Part shown: one piece after another, positions 14,501-25,800 of the stretch
How positions within the stretch are numbered: position 1 is the first letter of the stretch
How the letters are laid out: each line of letters begins with the position of its first letter
NCBI GenBank assembly: GCA_025941565.1
Contig: JAPCYN010000027.1
Span: forward strand, 1-49,408
DNA: 49,408 nt
From: Legionella sp. 515359
GTDB lineage: Bacteria > Pseudomonadota > Gammaproteobacteria > Legionellales > Legionellaceae
Reading direction: 5' to 3'
The notes under the pieces: generated by a model
Told to the model about the DNA's origin: nothing
What the model saw: the letters and a program-made list of their open reading frames with translations, nothing else
Databases searched by the model: none
Made by a program: the position numbers and the translations under genes

Positions 14501-17097
14501 AGGCGATCCACATTTAAATCAGTCGGCGAAGTGTAATAAACGCAGAGATGAGGCTCAGGCTGGGTTACTATAAGAGTCAGTCCAATAAAATGAGGAATCA
14601 AGGCCCTGATATGAGTATTGATTTCCTCAAGTTCTATACGATGGCCACGTAACTTTATCTGTTCATCATAACGTTTTATATAAATCAGTGTATTTTTTGC
14701 CAAGGCAACGACCTTATCTCCCGTATGATAACGTCTTAAACCATTTGCAGCTTCTTTGAAGGAGGTTGAAGGATAATTAATATAGCCATTACCAACGAGT
14801 TGGCCTTCGATAACCAGTTCGCCAGGTATTCCCAAAGGCATAGCCTCCCCCATATTATCCAGGACATATAAAGAGGTATTTGCCAACGGTGTACCTATGG
14901 ATAACAATTTAGGTGAGTGAATTAATGAAGCACTCACCCAAATAGTGGTCTCGGTCGGACCATACATATTATAGATATCAATATTCTGTCGTTTAAAAAA
15001 TTGAACCAGTTCCGCAGTTAATGTTTCACCCCCAACCCATAAACGCAATTTTCTTTTATTATGCCAGACCCACTGACTTTGCATGAGTAAATGAAGTGTT
15101 GATGGGGTTGCCTGCAGAATTGAAATATTTTCCTGATTGATCAGAGTCCCCAGAGATTGGTGACAGGAGCGAACCTCATTGGATGCTATTGAAACACAAC
15201 CCCCACAAAATAAGGGCAGTAACAATTCATTAATGGATATATCAAAACTAATCGAAGTAAGAGCCAGCAAGGTATCGTGTTGAGTAAATCCTGGAGTAGA
15301 GGAAACAGAGTATAAGAAATGGGTTAAATTCTCATAAGTGATCATCACCCCTTTAGGTTTACCAGTGGAACCCGATGTAAACAAAATATAGGCCAGATCA
15401 TTCTGAATTAACGGTTCAAGGGGTATCTGAGAAACAGGATGAGTCCCTGTTGTTATTAATTCCAGATTAATCACATGAAGTGTTTCTTTTTCCTGGGCAG
15501 ATAATAACTGCTCGGTGTGATTGTCTACAAATATAATTTTTAAACCAGTTTCATTTATCATGGAAAGTCTTGCGGAATCGGGAATATTTTCTGCTATAGG
15601 GATAAACGTCACTTTTGTCGCTATAGCACTGAGGATGGCAACAGGAAGCATAGAACTTCTAGTTATAAAGAGGGCGATTCCCTTAGTTAATTGGCTTTTA
15701 TCAATTAGCGATACATTACGATAAACAGCACTTAAACATAAATAAAGGTCTTTATAAGATAAGGTATTTTTCCCATCAACAATAGCTGTACGCGATTGGT
15801 GCTGATTCATTTGTCCTAAGAAAGTATTCCATAAGGCATTCTTTTCATAAGAAAAAATGTCTCCTCTGCACACTGGATCCATTGTTTCCCGGAAGACCAA
15901 ATCCCCTAATTTTAAATGAGGTTTTGTTACCAGAAGTTCCAATGTTTTTTCAAAATGATGGGCCAATTGTCCTAATAACAACTGCAATAAACGACCCTGA
16001 TTTGATTCAAAACGTATTCTTAATTTCTCACCATCGAAGGTATAGATCAGTGATAACGTATTAGCAGCACTGTGATTATCAATCCCGGCCACTTCAGGGA
16101 AAAAATCGGAATTAGCACTCGCTAATAATCCTGGAGATTCATTAATAACTACATTCAGTAAGGATAAATTATTATTTTTAATTGGATCAACATATTTTAA
16201 GAGATGAACAATCGGTATATTTTGTACCTCTCGCTGCCCCCTTCTGGTATCAACAATTGATTGTAGAACCTGGGAAAGCGAGTGCGTATCGCTACAGGGA
16301 ACAAATAAGGGCAAGAGATTAATATCACAACCGAATGTGTTGCAATGTTTGTTTAGCTTAACATAATAAGCCAATCTGATAGTTGTTTCTGCAGATTCAT
16401 CTTTTAAGTAGTGATGTAAAGTAATTGCCAAAGCAGTACTTAGTAACTGGAACAGTGTAGCCTTATGCTTCTTTGTATAAGCTATCAATTGTTGTGTTAC
16501 TTCTGACCGAATCAACCGTTCATGATGTACCAACTCTGTAGATTCAACCTGCTCTAAAAATGGTATTGTTTGGTGCAAGGATTGTTCTTTTAAATAATGT
16601 TGCCAATAAGAATCATTTTCCTGCACCTCGTGAACCGGCACTGCATGGTCAAAAATTTGTTTATCCAGGAATGCCGCTTCAAGTTCGCTCACTAACAGTT
16701 CGAAACCACTCCCATCGATGATCAAATGGCTTAGATGAAGGTAAAGACAGAATCCTTCGTTGAGTAATTGCCATTGAACCGAATAAAGAGGTGTCAATGG
16801 CTCAGTAAATAACATTTTGGTATGAGGAAGTTGCCCTTCAATTTGAATTGCTGATGTTAAAGAGGGCTGATGATAACGCTTATATAAAATACCTTCATGC
16901 TCATAAAATCGATAATTTAATTCCCTATGCTTGGATAAAAAACGATAAATCGCTTCATTAATTTGCTCAGGATTCATTGTCTTGTTAATTAAAAAACGAT
17001 AGCTGAGAGTACATGATTTATCCTGAGGATTCTGGAGTAACCGATTCCAGATTAATTGCTCACTTGCTCTCGCCGTTAATATGTCATTCTCATCCAT
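11554..17097 (-). CDS. hybrid NRPS-PKS: C-A-PCP-KS-DH (probable first enzyme of the line)
   Basis: Megasynthase of 1847 residues. Condensation domain (about 10-420) with the active His in HLIIDG; adenylation domain (about 425-900) with FTSGSTGKPKG, NMYGPTETT and GHRIELEE; carrier domain with Ser in GFNSL (about 961); ketosynthase (about 1020-1440) with Cys in DTACSG (1174), His in ETHGTGT (1305) and NIGHLEA; C-terminal dehydratase (about 1590-1840) with HPFLTQH, a PG loop and the Asp in LLDASFQ (1764). No AT. By eye the adenylation pocket residues read D-I-N-Q-W-G-M-I-W-K, nearest to glycine codes but uncertain. Ending in KS-DH without KR or ACP, it must hand over to a protein starting with KR. 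The N-terminal C domain suggests an acylated amino acid start. Last gene of the three-gene minus-strand operon; 6 nt after its neighbour. Confidence 0.92.
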   Translation of the reverse strand: MDENDILTARASEQLIWNRLLQNPQDKSCTLSYRFLINKTMNPEQINEAIYRFLSKHRELNYRFYEHEGILYKRYHQPSLTSAIQIEGQLPHTKMLFTEPLTPLYSVQWQLLNEGFCLYLHLSHLIIDGSGFELLVSELEAAFLDKQIFDHAVPVHEVQENDSYWQHYLKEQSLHQTIPFLEQVESTELVHHERLIRSEVTQQLIAYTKKHKATLFQLLSTALAITLHHYLKDESAETTIRLAYYVKLNKHCNTFGCDINLLPLFVPCSDTHSLSQVLQSIVDTRRGQREVQNIPIVHLLKYVDPIKNNNLSLLNVVINESPGLLASANSDFFPEVAGIDNHSAANTLSLIYTFDGEKLRIRFESNQGRLLQLLLGQLAHHFEKTLELLVTKPHLKLGDLVFRETMDPVCRGDIFSYEKNALWNTFLGQMNQHQSRTAIVDGKNTLSYKDLYLCLSAVYRNVSLIDKSQLTKGIALFITRSSMLPVAILSAIATKVTFIPIAENIPDSARLSMINETGLKIIFVDNHTEQLLSAQEKETLHVINLELITTGTHPVSQIPLEPLIQNDLAYILFTSGSTGKPKGVMITYENLTHFLYSVSSTPGFTQHDTLLALTSISFDISINELLLPLFCGGCVSIASNEVRSCHQSLGTLINQENISILQATPSTLHLLMQSQWVWHNKRKLRLWVGGETLTAELVQFFKRQNIDIYNMYGPTETTIWVSASLIHSPKLLSIGTPLANTSLYVLDNMGEAMPLGIPGELVIEGQLVGNGYINYPSTSFKEAANGLRRYHTGDKVVALAKNTLIYIKRYDEQIKLRGHRIELEEINTHIRALIPHFIGLTLIVTQPEPHLCVYYTSPTDLNVDRLGAQLKKILPEYKLPQRYHLLKTMPLNNSGKVDKKRLVEYKLDELPSPQDKGEFTQPMATAANAIEQKIIQLISHHFNITITNLELSLLDYGFNSLSFNQLSSLCDKELGFAINSHQFYHLNTIKKLAEYYSFNKRIPIKTNPLVVPLPIHADIPIAIIGYDALLPGDKNPTQFWHSLLNQESLITTNQRPWLNSNERAGYINDIEYFDRKFFNLSPIEVMHLDFRQRLLLQCAFRTMEHATTPPTQLDQKQVGCFIAATGLDSLLASTKQEIPAHPYTLSGNSLSMLANRLSFYFNWQGPSITVDTACSGSLAALARAVECLTLGRADLCFVGSANLIIDNELTRALQAGRFLSPQNHCASFLDEADGYVRGEGIFGFLLKPLEQAKRDGDVIHAVIHHVIENHGGRAASLTSPSQQAQTALLKAAYPKQLAHQLSYIETHGTGTKLGDPIEIDALKDFENLSLAENQQQTIYLGALKQNIGHLEASAGFASLLKVILAMKYKLLPANVRSQSLNPLINLENSKLELITNTLPWNNKILTAGVSSFGFGGSNAHAVLSHFEQEKQIHSASEFILPVILSAKTMTSLRARIKNLLNDLHEDSSFIDIAHSLAVGRTHFECRTAVLAKNKQQLYQRLNDLLETDNLVNPIEHHPSFSPLLDKYLSGNNIDWQNVFEPFDGKRITLTPYVFDSEPCLHEVFQRLSVKTINLMDDISWITVNAHQQKIILRKDHPFLTQHQVFKYKVLPGVAYIDFLLMELTRQNLKQTAFCLENICWLQPAVCEDDSLALLLETNMKPGSVPGSMLFQFSNSDGQVLATGEYTQFNNDHALLYPWFNNAKNELKQAGLNKVLADDIYKKFSRLGIDYGFYFQGISSVTLYKNLALSLITINPQGSCIGLLDASFQSGMAINLSETQAGLMPFSLGKIIIFDSSKLRTMQRSWVYTFKNSPFRTNFIICDEQEQPIVALVDLGVKPSQLNIMSSG

Positions 17098-17103
17098 TAT
17101 TTA

Positions 17104-19812
17104 TCACTCAACTTGTTCAACTGAGGTTATAAAAGAAACTAATAATTGATTGAATTCAGCAGCAAAAGTAATAGGAATAAAATGCCCGGCTTTCTCAAAA
17201 ACAGTAAGTGCCTGATGCGGGATTATTTTTAAGCGCTCTATTTGCTGCTCATTAATTACTGGATCTTGTTTTCCCAAAATGATTTGGGTGGGTATATCAA
17301 TTGCGGCCAATTCCCCATGATTAATGGATAAATTAATGAGTTCCTGATAATAGTCCTTCAAAATATTCATCGGGGTTTTACAAGAAATATAATCGCTAAT
17401 TGATTGATCCGTTTGAAAAGCAATTTTTAACAAGTCACTGTTTGCCCTGAGATCTTCTTGCATCTCTACGGTTTTTTCAAATAAGCTTTCATCAAATTGA
17501 GTAGTGCAGGCAATTAAGCTCATGCTTTTGATTAGATCTTTATTTTCAATCGCTACTAATATGCTGAGTATCCCGCCTAATGACCATCCTATAAAATGAG
17601 GCTTTTCATGGAAAGATCGAGCAAAATCGGCAATTTTTCCTGCTAATGTTGCAAGTAAAAATGGCTCTGTGGGCATCTGTAAATTATGGCCCGGATAATA
17701 AGGGATATGTACTTGATAATTGAGCTTTAAAAGACTCGGGATTTGCCGCAACCATGCTTTATAATCACTATTCATCGGAGGTAACAAGAGCAACGGAGAG
17801 CCTTTTTCATTTGCACTGCTCACCCAGATTAATCCCGCCTTTTTGTGTACCCTTAACCCGGGAATATCCATAATCATTTGCGGCATTATATTTAAAGCGG
17901 GCGTTAATATTTTTGCAAAATCCTGTACTGTCTTCGCACTCCAGATTTTGTCGGCACTTGTAACATAGCCTCGCTCTTTAAGTTTGCTCAGAAAAGTTAA
18001 GGCACTCAAAGAATCAATACCTAATTCGGCTAAGGATTTATCTACATCCAGGGTCTGAGATTGATAAGAAAGAACGTCACAAAGGGTATCCATACACATT
18101 TGCATCTCTATAGTGTGCGCTTCTGCCCCTACTGATTGGCTCTCTTTCCTTTGGACATGATATTCAATTTTTTCAAAAGGATAGGGAGGTAAAATGTCAT
18201 TTCCCAAAACATAATGTTCGAGATTAAAATGAGTCTGTTCACCAGCCAACCACTGGGTCACATCCGCTTTTTCCGGGGAGTTCGGCTCTTCATTACTCGC
18301 ATTAAATAATATTTTATTCTTTACACAAGTAATCACCTCAGCAGCATTATTAAAACTTTGTTTTAATTGCTGAACGTTTTTGGCATAAACAGCTAATCGA
18401 TATTTCATGGATAAAGGGTGTCTGATTAGCCGTAAACTGAATGCCTCAAGAGAACAGTCAGGGTTATCACTTAACCAATTGGATAAATCAGAAAGCATAT
18501 GAATCAAAGAATCTATAGATGCGGCACTTAATAAGTAATAGTTTCGGTATTCATAAGACGAAAGCCTGACATCCCGCTCAATAAATTCCATGATCAAATG
18601 CCCATTAGATCCAGTAAAACCATAGGCGCTAATGCTGGCATAATACTTATTTTTAGGCCAAGGAACAGGTAGAGTATTAATAATTAAATTAGCGGGTACA
18701 GTAAGTAATGGATTTAGGGTTTTAAATAAAGGATTAGGGGGAATCATTTGATGATGATAAGACAAAGCAACCTTAATCACAGAAGCTAAGGCTGAGCACA
18801 CAAGGCAGTGTCCAATCACCATTTTAGAAGCACCTAAATAACAGGCTGAGGTTGTATCCTCAACCGCCAGGGCATTGGACAATCCTCTCATTTCAATGCT
18901 GTCACCAAGTTTTGTTGCTGTTCCATGAGCTTCAAAAAGTGCAATGTCTTTTAAAGATAAACCTGCTTTTTGATACGTTTTTCGAACCAAATTTTCTTGT
19001 TGTTTTGCATTAGGTGCCATCAAACCATTGCTTAATCCATTATGATTTAAGTTTATTTCCTTTATTAATCCATAGATAGGTAATCCCAGCTCTTTCGCTT
19101 TTTTTTCGGAAATAAGCAGCAAGCAGACAACTCCTTCGCTAGCCACAAAGCCATCTGCTTTGTCATCAAAAGTAGCACATTCATGATTTTTTGATAACAT
19201 TTGACTTGATGATGCTAAAGTATGAAATTCACTAGTTGAAAAAATGCTGGCTCCGCCAACTAATGCAGCCTCACAATCTCCATTTTTTATAGATAATTGT
19301 GCCAAATGCAAAGCGGTAAGCCCTGAAGAGCAAGCCGTATCAATGGAAACTGACGGCCCATGAAAATCATAAAAATAGGATAATCTACCCGACATCGCAG
19401 ATAAGGCATTTCCTGAAAAACTGTAGGGATTAACTGCTTCCTGCTCATTTTGAGCTAATAAATTTTTATAATCGCCCGGTAAACTGGTACAAAATACTCC
19501 CGTATTCAATTCACCCAGTTTTTTTATTGTTAATCCGCTGCTTTCAATCGCCTGATAAGACACTTCTAATAATTGCCTTAACTGAGGACTCATGCATCGA
19601 GCTTCATTAGGAGAAATATTAAAAAAGGCGGCATCGAAATTATTGGGATTTTCAAGGAAACCTGAAGTGGACATACTATTATCTGACCAACTTCTGGTTT
19701 TCCTGGTGGAAATAGTCCCTTGCACCAGATTATTCCAAAATTCATTGACTGAATTGGCATCAGGAAGTCTGCAAGCCATCCCAACAAGTGCAACTTTCTC
19801 CTGGCTATACAT
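17104..19812 (-). CDS. terminal PKS protein: KS-ACP-TE
   Basis: A 902-residue protein with ketosynthase (about 5-420; Cys in DTACSSG near 160), linker, carrier domain (Ser in GIDSL near 600) and an alpha/beta-hydrolase thioesterase (about 660-895; nucleophile in GWSLGG near 742, His in KAGHFIP). It should release the finished chain as acid or macrocycle. The ketosynthase is odd: the first His motif reads EAHGTAT and the second VIGHCLVC instead of NIGHLEAAAG; both His are kept but the surroundings are degenerate. Because the upstream protein also ends in a KS, one of the two may not elongate. Its start overlaps the upstream gene by 8 nt, showing a single operon. Confidence 0.9.
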   Translation of the reverse strand: MYSQEKVALVGMACRLPDANSVNEFWNNLVQGTISTRKTRSWSDNSMSTSGFLENPNNFDAAFFNISPNEARCMSPQLRQLLEVSYQAIESSGLTIKKLGELNTGVFCTSLPGDYKNLLAQNEQEAVNPYSFSGNALSAMSGRLSYFYDFHGPSVSIDTACSSGLTALHLAQLSIKNGDCEAALVGGASIFSTSEFHTLASSSQMLSKNHECATFDDKADGFVASEGVVCLLLISEKKAKELGLPIYGLIKEINLNHNGLSNGLMAPNAKQQENLVRKTYQKAGLSLKDIALFEAHGTATKLGDSIEMRGLSNALAVEDTTSACYLGASKMVIGHCLVCSALASVIKVALSYHHQMIPPNPLFKTLNPLLTVPANLIINTLPVPWPKNKYYASISAYGFTGSNGHLIMEFIERDVRLSSYEYRNYYLLSAASIDSLIHMLSDLSNWLSDNPDCSLEAFSLRLIRHPLSMKYRLAVYAKNVQQLKQSFNNAAEVITCVKNKILFNASNEEPNSPEKADVTQWLAGEQTHFNLEHYVLGNDILPPYPFEKIEYHVQRKESQSVGAEAHTIEMQMCMDTLCDVLSYQSQTLDVDKSLAELGIDSLSALTFLSKLKERGYVTSADKIWSAKTVQDFAKILTPALNIMPQMIMDIPGLRVHKKAGLIWVSSANEKGSPLLLLPPMNSDYKAWLRQIPSLLKLNYQVHIPYYPGHNLQMPTEPFLLATLAGKIADFARSFHEKPHFIGWSLGGILSILVAIENKDLIKSMSLIACTTQFDESLFEKTVEMQEDLRANSDLLKIAFQTDQSISDYISCKTPMNILKDYYQELINLSINHGELAAIDIPTQIILGKQDPVINEQQIERLKIIPHQALTVFEKAGHFIPITFAAEFNQLLVSFITSVEQVE

Positions 19813-22800
19813 GTTCTAACTCCCTGATTGACTCCATACTACTTGCATCAAACCAAAATTCTTTAGACTCAAATACATAGCCTGGGATGTGTATTTTAGT
19901 GGGAGGTTCAGGGAAATGGTGCTCCCAATTCATTTCCTTGCCCTCGTGATAAGAGCGAATGACCGGATCATCAGGTGTCGCTTCCTCCTGATCTGTGCGT
20001 AAATCAGATATTAATTTATCAATTGATGAACCTTTAAAAATCAAACGATGAGTAAAATGTTCGCGCCGGCAACAAAGCATATAAGAAAGAGCGTCTATTG
20101 GCAGATTCTGTTCCTTTTCAAGAAAATAAATCAGCTGGGTTTTCATCGCTTTCAACAAATCTTTTTTACGAGCGGATAAAGGAAAATAAAACTCAGTCTG
20201 CGAAATCATTTGCGGCGTTAATGCTGGAGCTTGTCTTAAAACGATATGCGCATAAGACCCCCCAAAACCAAAAGAACTAATACCTGCAACATATTCCCTG
20301 GCTTCCCAGGACGTATTTTTGTCGGCAATTTTAAAAGGGCTATTCTGTAAATTAATATATGAATTTAGCTGATTGAAATGTAAATTAGCAGGAATAATCT
20401 TGTGCTTTAATGCATAGATTACCTTGATCATTGAAGCAACACCGGCTGCAGGCTCCAAATGGCCTACATTAGTCTTTACTGATCCAAGCAATATGGTATT
20501 TTTATTAGCTTCAGGAAGCAATTCATTAAAGGCCTGGGTCAAGGCATCTATTTCAACAGGATCACCTAAACGAGTACCTGTACCGTGAGTTTCTATATAA
20601 CTCACCTGACTTGCTAATAAGCTATTGTATGCCTTAATCAATAATCCTTTTTGTGCAAGAGGATTTGGGGCTGTTAAAGAATTAGCTCGGCCACCATGGT
20701 TTTCCGCGCACGAAGCAATGACTGCATGAATGGCATCCTTATCACGTAATGCGTCACCAAGACGTTTAATAACAAATACGCCAACCCCTTCACCACGCAC
20801 ATAGCCATCAGCTTGCTCATCAAAAGTAGCACAGCGAAAATTGGGTGATAAAACACCCATACTTTTCGCAGCTTCAGTTACTCCTGAATCAATTAACAAA
20901 CTTACGGCACCACACAAAGCAAGATCACACTCTTTGTTTTTCAAGGCCAGGATGCCGCGATTTATAGCAATCAGGGTACTTGAACAAGCCGTATCAATAG
21001 TCTGGCTTGGGCCATTGAAATCAAAAAGGTAAGATACCCTATTGGCAAGCATTGCATGAGAGTTACCAGTAGCCATGTAAGGATGTTGGGGGATCTTATG
21101 CTGACTTAATAAATTCTGGTAATCATTAAATTGGACTCCTGCGAAAACACCCACCTCTCTCATTTTTGTCGGAGGATAACCAGCATCCAGTAAAGCCAGA
21201 TAGCTTTGCTGGAGAAAGAGGCGATGTTGAGGATCCATTAACATCGCTTCTCTATTGGATAAATTAAAAAATTGATTGTCAAATTGCTTTATATTATCCA
21301 AAGTGGCAGCAAAATACTCTCCTTGCCAACGAGCCACTTTTTTAACTGCAGATTGATTATTAATGAGTGTCTGCCAAAAAGCTTCTGGCTCTGGCCCGCC
21401 AGGCAACATCGCTGACAAACCAATAATGGCAAATTCCTCTTTCTTTTCGGAGATGGGTAAATCAATTACTTCTTTTGTTTGTTGTTTTTGAGGGATTTTT
21501 TGATTTAAATAATGAGCTATTTTCCCCACCGTGTTGTAGGAAAAAAATGCACTTGGAGCGATATAAGTCCCCAATTTTTTTTCAAGTAAACCAGCAAGTT
21601 CAGTTAATAATACAGAAGACATTCCTAATTCATTAATGCTGGTTTCTGAAGTTAAGCCTGACGGTTTTAAATGAGTTACCTGGCTGATGCAGCCTAGCAC
21701 TGCTGTTATAACACTATCTAAAGAACGCTCAGCAATAACCTCAGATGCTTTTTTTGTCAGCAATTTTGCTCGTATATCCATTTTATTGCCATGTAGCGGA
21801 ACAATTTGAGAAGGATGTTTTCTATCCATTAGTAGCTCGAATAGTTTAACCCCCTCTTGTTCGTTCAAGGGTTCTATACCTGTTGCTTCGCAAAGATATT
21901 CAATAGCCTGAGGACTTAAGGATAAATCGTCTACTTCCCATAATGGCCAGTTAATGCTAATGCTTTTGCCAACGCGATGAGCATTTTTAACCAATCTTTC
22001 CCGAAAATCAGTGAAATAATCTACAAAAGTATTTGCCATGCAGTAATCTGATTGCCCAACATTTGAGTAAATGGCCGACATGGAAGAGAAGGAAACAAAG
22101 AAATCAAGAGAGCAGTCTTTGGTGGCTTCATCAAGATTTATAGTTCCCTGAATTTTACTTTTAGTAACCTCGGCAAACACAGCAAACGATTTTTCACTCA
22201 ATAAACCATCTTTCAACACACAGGCACTATTGATAATGCCATTCAATGTACCATACTTGTGCAAAATGGCTTTGATTGTTTCCTGGACTTTTAATCCGTC
22301 AGTAATATCTACTTGATAATAGTCACACTTCGCATTTATTGATTGAAGCTGGTTGAATTGCCTGGCTTTCACTCCTGTCAATGACGACCGACCTAAACAG
22401 ATGACTCGCGCATTATACTGACTTAATAAATACTTGCTTATAATTTGACCTAATGCGCCTAAACCACCGCTAATAATATAAACCCCTCCTTCTTTTAATA
22501 AAGGTGAGTGTTGCTGGTGGAGCAGTTCATCATTTTCACTAAATTGCTGTTTCTTCCATTGCCCATCGATACGCAGATAAGTATTTAAAACGTCTTCGTT
22601 AATCCGACTTGTTTGCAATAAATCTACGATTTGAGTTAATGATTCATCACTTTGAATCACAAGGGTTTTAATACGGGGATTTTCCAGGCTTAAGGTACGG
22701 TACAAGCCATCAAATGCTGCCCTATAACTTAATGAGAGCGAAAGAAAAGTTAACCGATTTACTAAAATTAAATCCAGATTTATATTTTTGTCAGCTAAAC

Positions 22801-25800
22801 TTTGCGCAAAATTAAAGTGGTCTGATAAATGGGAATCCTCTTCACTTTCATCTAATGCAGTTAAATTAATAACCACAAATTTTTGCTTAGGCTGCTGTTT
22901 CAAAGCGTTATCTAAAATAGATACAGCCTCATGAAGAAGAATTACTGATTGAACATGTTCTACTAATGCTAATACCTGCTTTTGGTTAGTCGTTACTATA
23001 AAAAAATAAGATGTTTCTGGTGAATCTGATCTCATTATTGGTGATTCACAGGCTTCAATTTTTTTAGTCAACCATATTGAACGAGTCTTATCCATTTCAA
23101 CCCATTTTGAATTGTTGACTATGGGCACAGTCAAATACGGTTCCATCCAAAAAGCTTGCCCTGGAGCAAGACCTTTTCCTGCTTTGGGGATATGACTGTA
23201 TGCATATTCAGGAGGAGGACTTTCTAAAATCACATGGGCATTAGCACCTCCTGCACCAAAGGCGCTCACCCCAGCATACAAGACTTCCTGCTCAGCACCC
23301 CAGGGAGCTAATTTTTTTTGTAGCTCAAAGGAGGTTTTATCCAAACCTGACAAGGGGTTTTCTATTTCACAATGAAGGCTCGGTACCTTCATTCTATAAT
23401 GCATTTGTAATAATACTTTGATTATTGAAGCAAGGCCTGCTGCCGCTTCCAAATGACCGATGTTGCTTTTTAAAGAACCAATTGCAATGGCTTGATTATT
23501 CTGGCCATAAACCTGATTAAGGCCATCAATTTCAATAGGATCTCCAAGTGATGTTCCTGTTCCATGAGTCTCAATATAACTTATGTCCTCTGGAGTAAGA
23601 GTACTTTTAAGTAAGGCTTTTTTAATCACTTGAGCCTGGGCTTTTGCCGATGGAACTGTCATGGCGCTATTTGCACCATTGGAATTTATCGCGCTGCCAC
23701 GAATTATTCCTAAAATTTTATCCTTATTCTCTACTGCATCCTTGTAGCGTTTAATAATCAATACAACACAGCCCTCACCAGGTACATAGCCATCCGCGCC
23801 TATTCCAAAACTTTGACATTTTCCTGATGGACTCAAAAATTTTCCTTCCGATAAAAAGCGGTATTTCCCTGGGTGGGACATAATATTAGCCGCTCCTACA
23901 AGTACTGCATTGCAATCATTGAGTTTTAGGCTGTTCAATGCAACATGTAAGGCACTAAGCCCTCCAGAACACATTGAGTCAATTCCCATGCTGGGACCAT
24001 TAAATTTAAAGGCATAGGAAATATGGTTTGCCATGGCGGACAATGAACTATCAACAAGTTCATTTTCCTTATTCAGGTTTTGATAATGCGCGTACATGTT
24101 GGCCACAAAAACAGCGACATTGCCCTCAAGCGTTTTAAGAAAATTACATTGCTCCAGGGCATGATAACTCTGATGCAATAATCTTCGTGCCTCGGGTGTC
24201 ATTTTTTTGGCATCACGCGGCGTAATTTTGAAATAGCTGTTATCAAATAGGGCAGCCTCTTGAAGAAACCCACCATGTCGACAATAACTTTTTCCTTTTT
24301 CATTAGCATCCAGACTAAATTGTTGCTGCCAATCCCAGCGCTCCTCAGGAATGGCTTTTATTGCATGTTTTCCCTCTTTAAGCAGTTCCCAAAAGTCATG
24401 GAGATCTAAAGCTTCAGGAAACTCCCCCGCTGCTGCAATGATTGCGAAGCGTTCTTCTTCGTTCGATTGTTCTGCTGGTTTTGTTACAGGCTTTAAAGGG
24501 GCTTCTATTAATTTATTTTCCTGAGCCAGGTGCGCAGGGAAAACAGAATGCAAGGCATTTGCATGATGTTCCAGCAAATAATCAAAAATGTGATTGAAGG
24601 TCGCGTATTGAAAAATTAATGTTTTAGGAATCTTACACACAGCGCCCAGTTGCGATAATTCTTTCTCAATGTGAATGGCTATATGGGTTGCGATAATTGA
24701 ATCAACCCCTTTCTCAAGCAGTGAGGTATCTTCATCCAGTTTTTTAATTTTGGTACACTCAATAATAATTTCTTTTAATTTTTTTCGCGCATTTATTATT
24801 GAAATTTGGGGATCAGGAGAAAAGCGCTGATCTTCCTTTAACTTATGTTCAGTCTTTAAAAGCTCATATGAGCCATTATAAACTGTAGTCAAGCTAAGAT
24901 TATTAGCATAAATCAAATCCAGCAGTCTTAGAGCATCCTCTGACTGCATCGCATTCATCATGGATGAATCAGACATTTGCATCCCGGATGTTGTTTCCCA
25001 TAAGCCCCAATTAATAGCGAACCATTGAGTTTGATTTTGGGAATTATTTTTTTCAGCTAATTCATTCAGACTGGCATTAGCGGCCGCATAATCTGTTTGG
25101 CCTGCATTTCCTATTACTCCTGATAAAGAAGAAAACAGGAAAATGGACTGCGGTTTAAATTGTTCTGCGAGCTTGGCAATGACTTGAGCCCCCGCAACTT
25201 TCACCGCAATAGTATTTAGAAAATCGTCCAGCTGCTTATTAAGAAATAATGAATCATTAAGGCTGCCGGCCAAATGGAAAATATGCTCAATACTTCCATA
25301 GTGTTCGTTAATGTATTGGTAAATTTCCCGCATTTCTTCAAGTTGAGTACAGTCTGCTTGAAAATAAGCTTTTACTTTGAGGTGCTTCAACTTTGCTGCT
25401 AACTCTGGACTTAATGATTTGCGTCCCACCACAAAAACCTGGCAATGATGCTGAAGATGTAAATGATGTGCTAATAATTGGCCAATAGCTCCGCTTCCGC
25501 CAGTAATTAACACATTACCAGAAAATGATTTGCTCCCAGAAGCAATGGGTGCAACGGGTTGCCATTGGGAACGAACTAATAACTGATTTTTCAAATGATA
25601 ATGTTGCGACGGGATCTCGAAGTAACATTGTTCAAAAAGTGAAGAAAGCATCGCAAATACTTCTGTGTTTTGTGCGGTAACACGACACATTTTTACTCTT
25701 TGAGATTCGTATGCAAATGCTGTGACTGCACCCGAAAACAGACCTGAAAAAATCTGAGGGCTAAAATCTATGAGCAGCAATTTACAATAATGAGCGTTTA

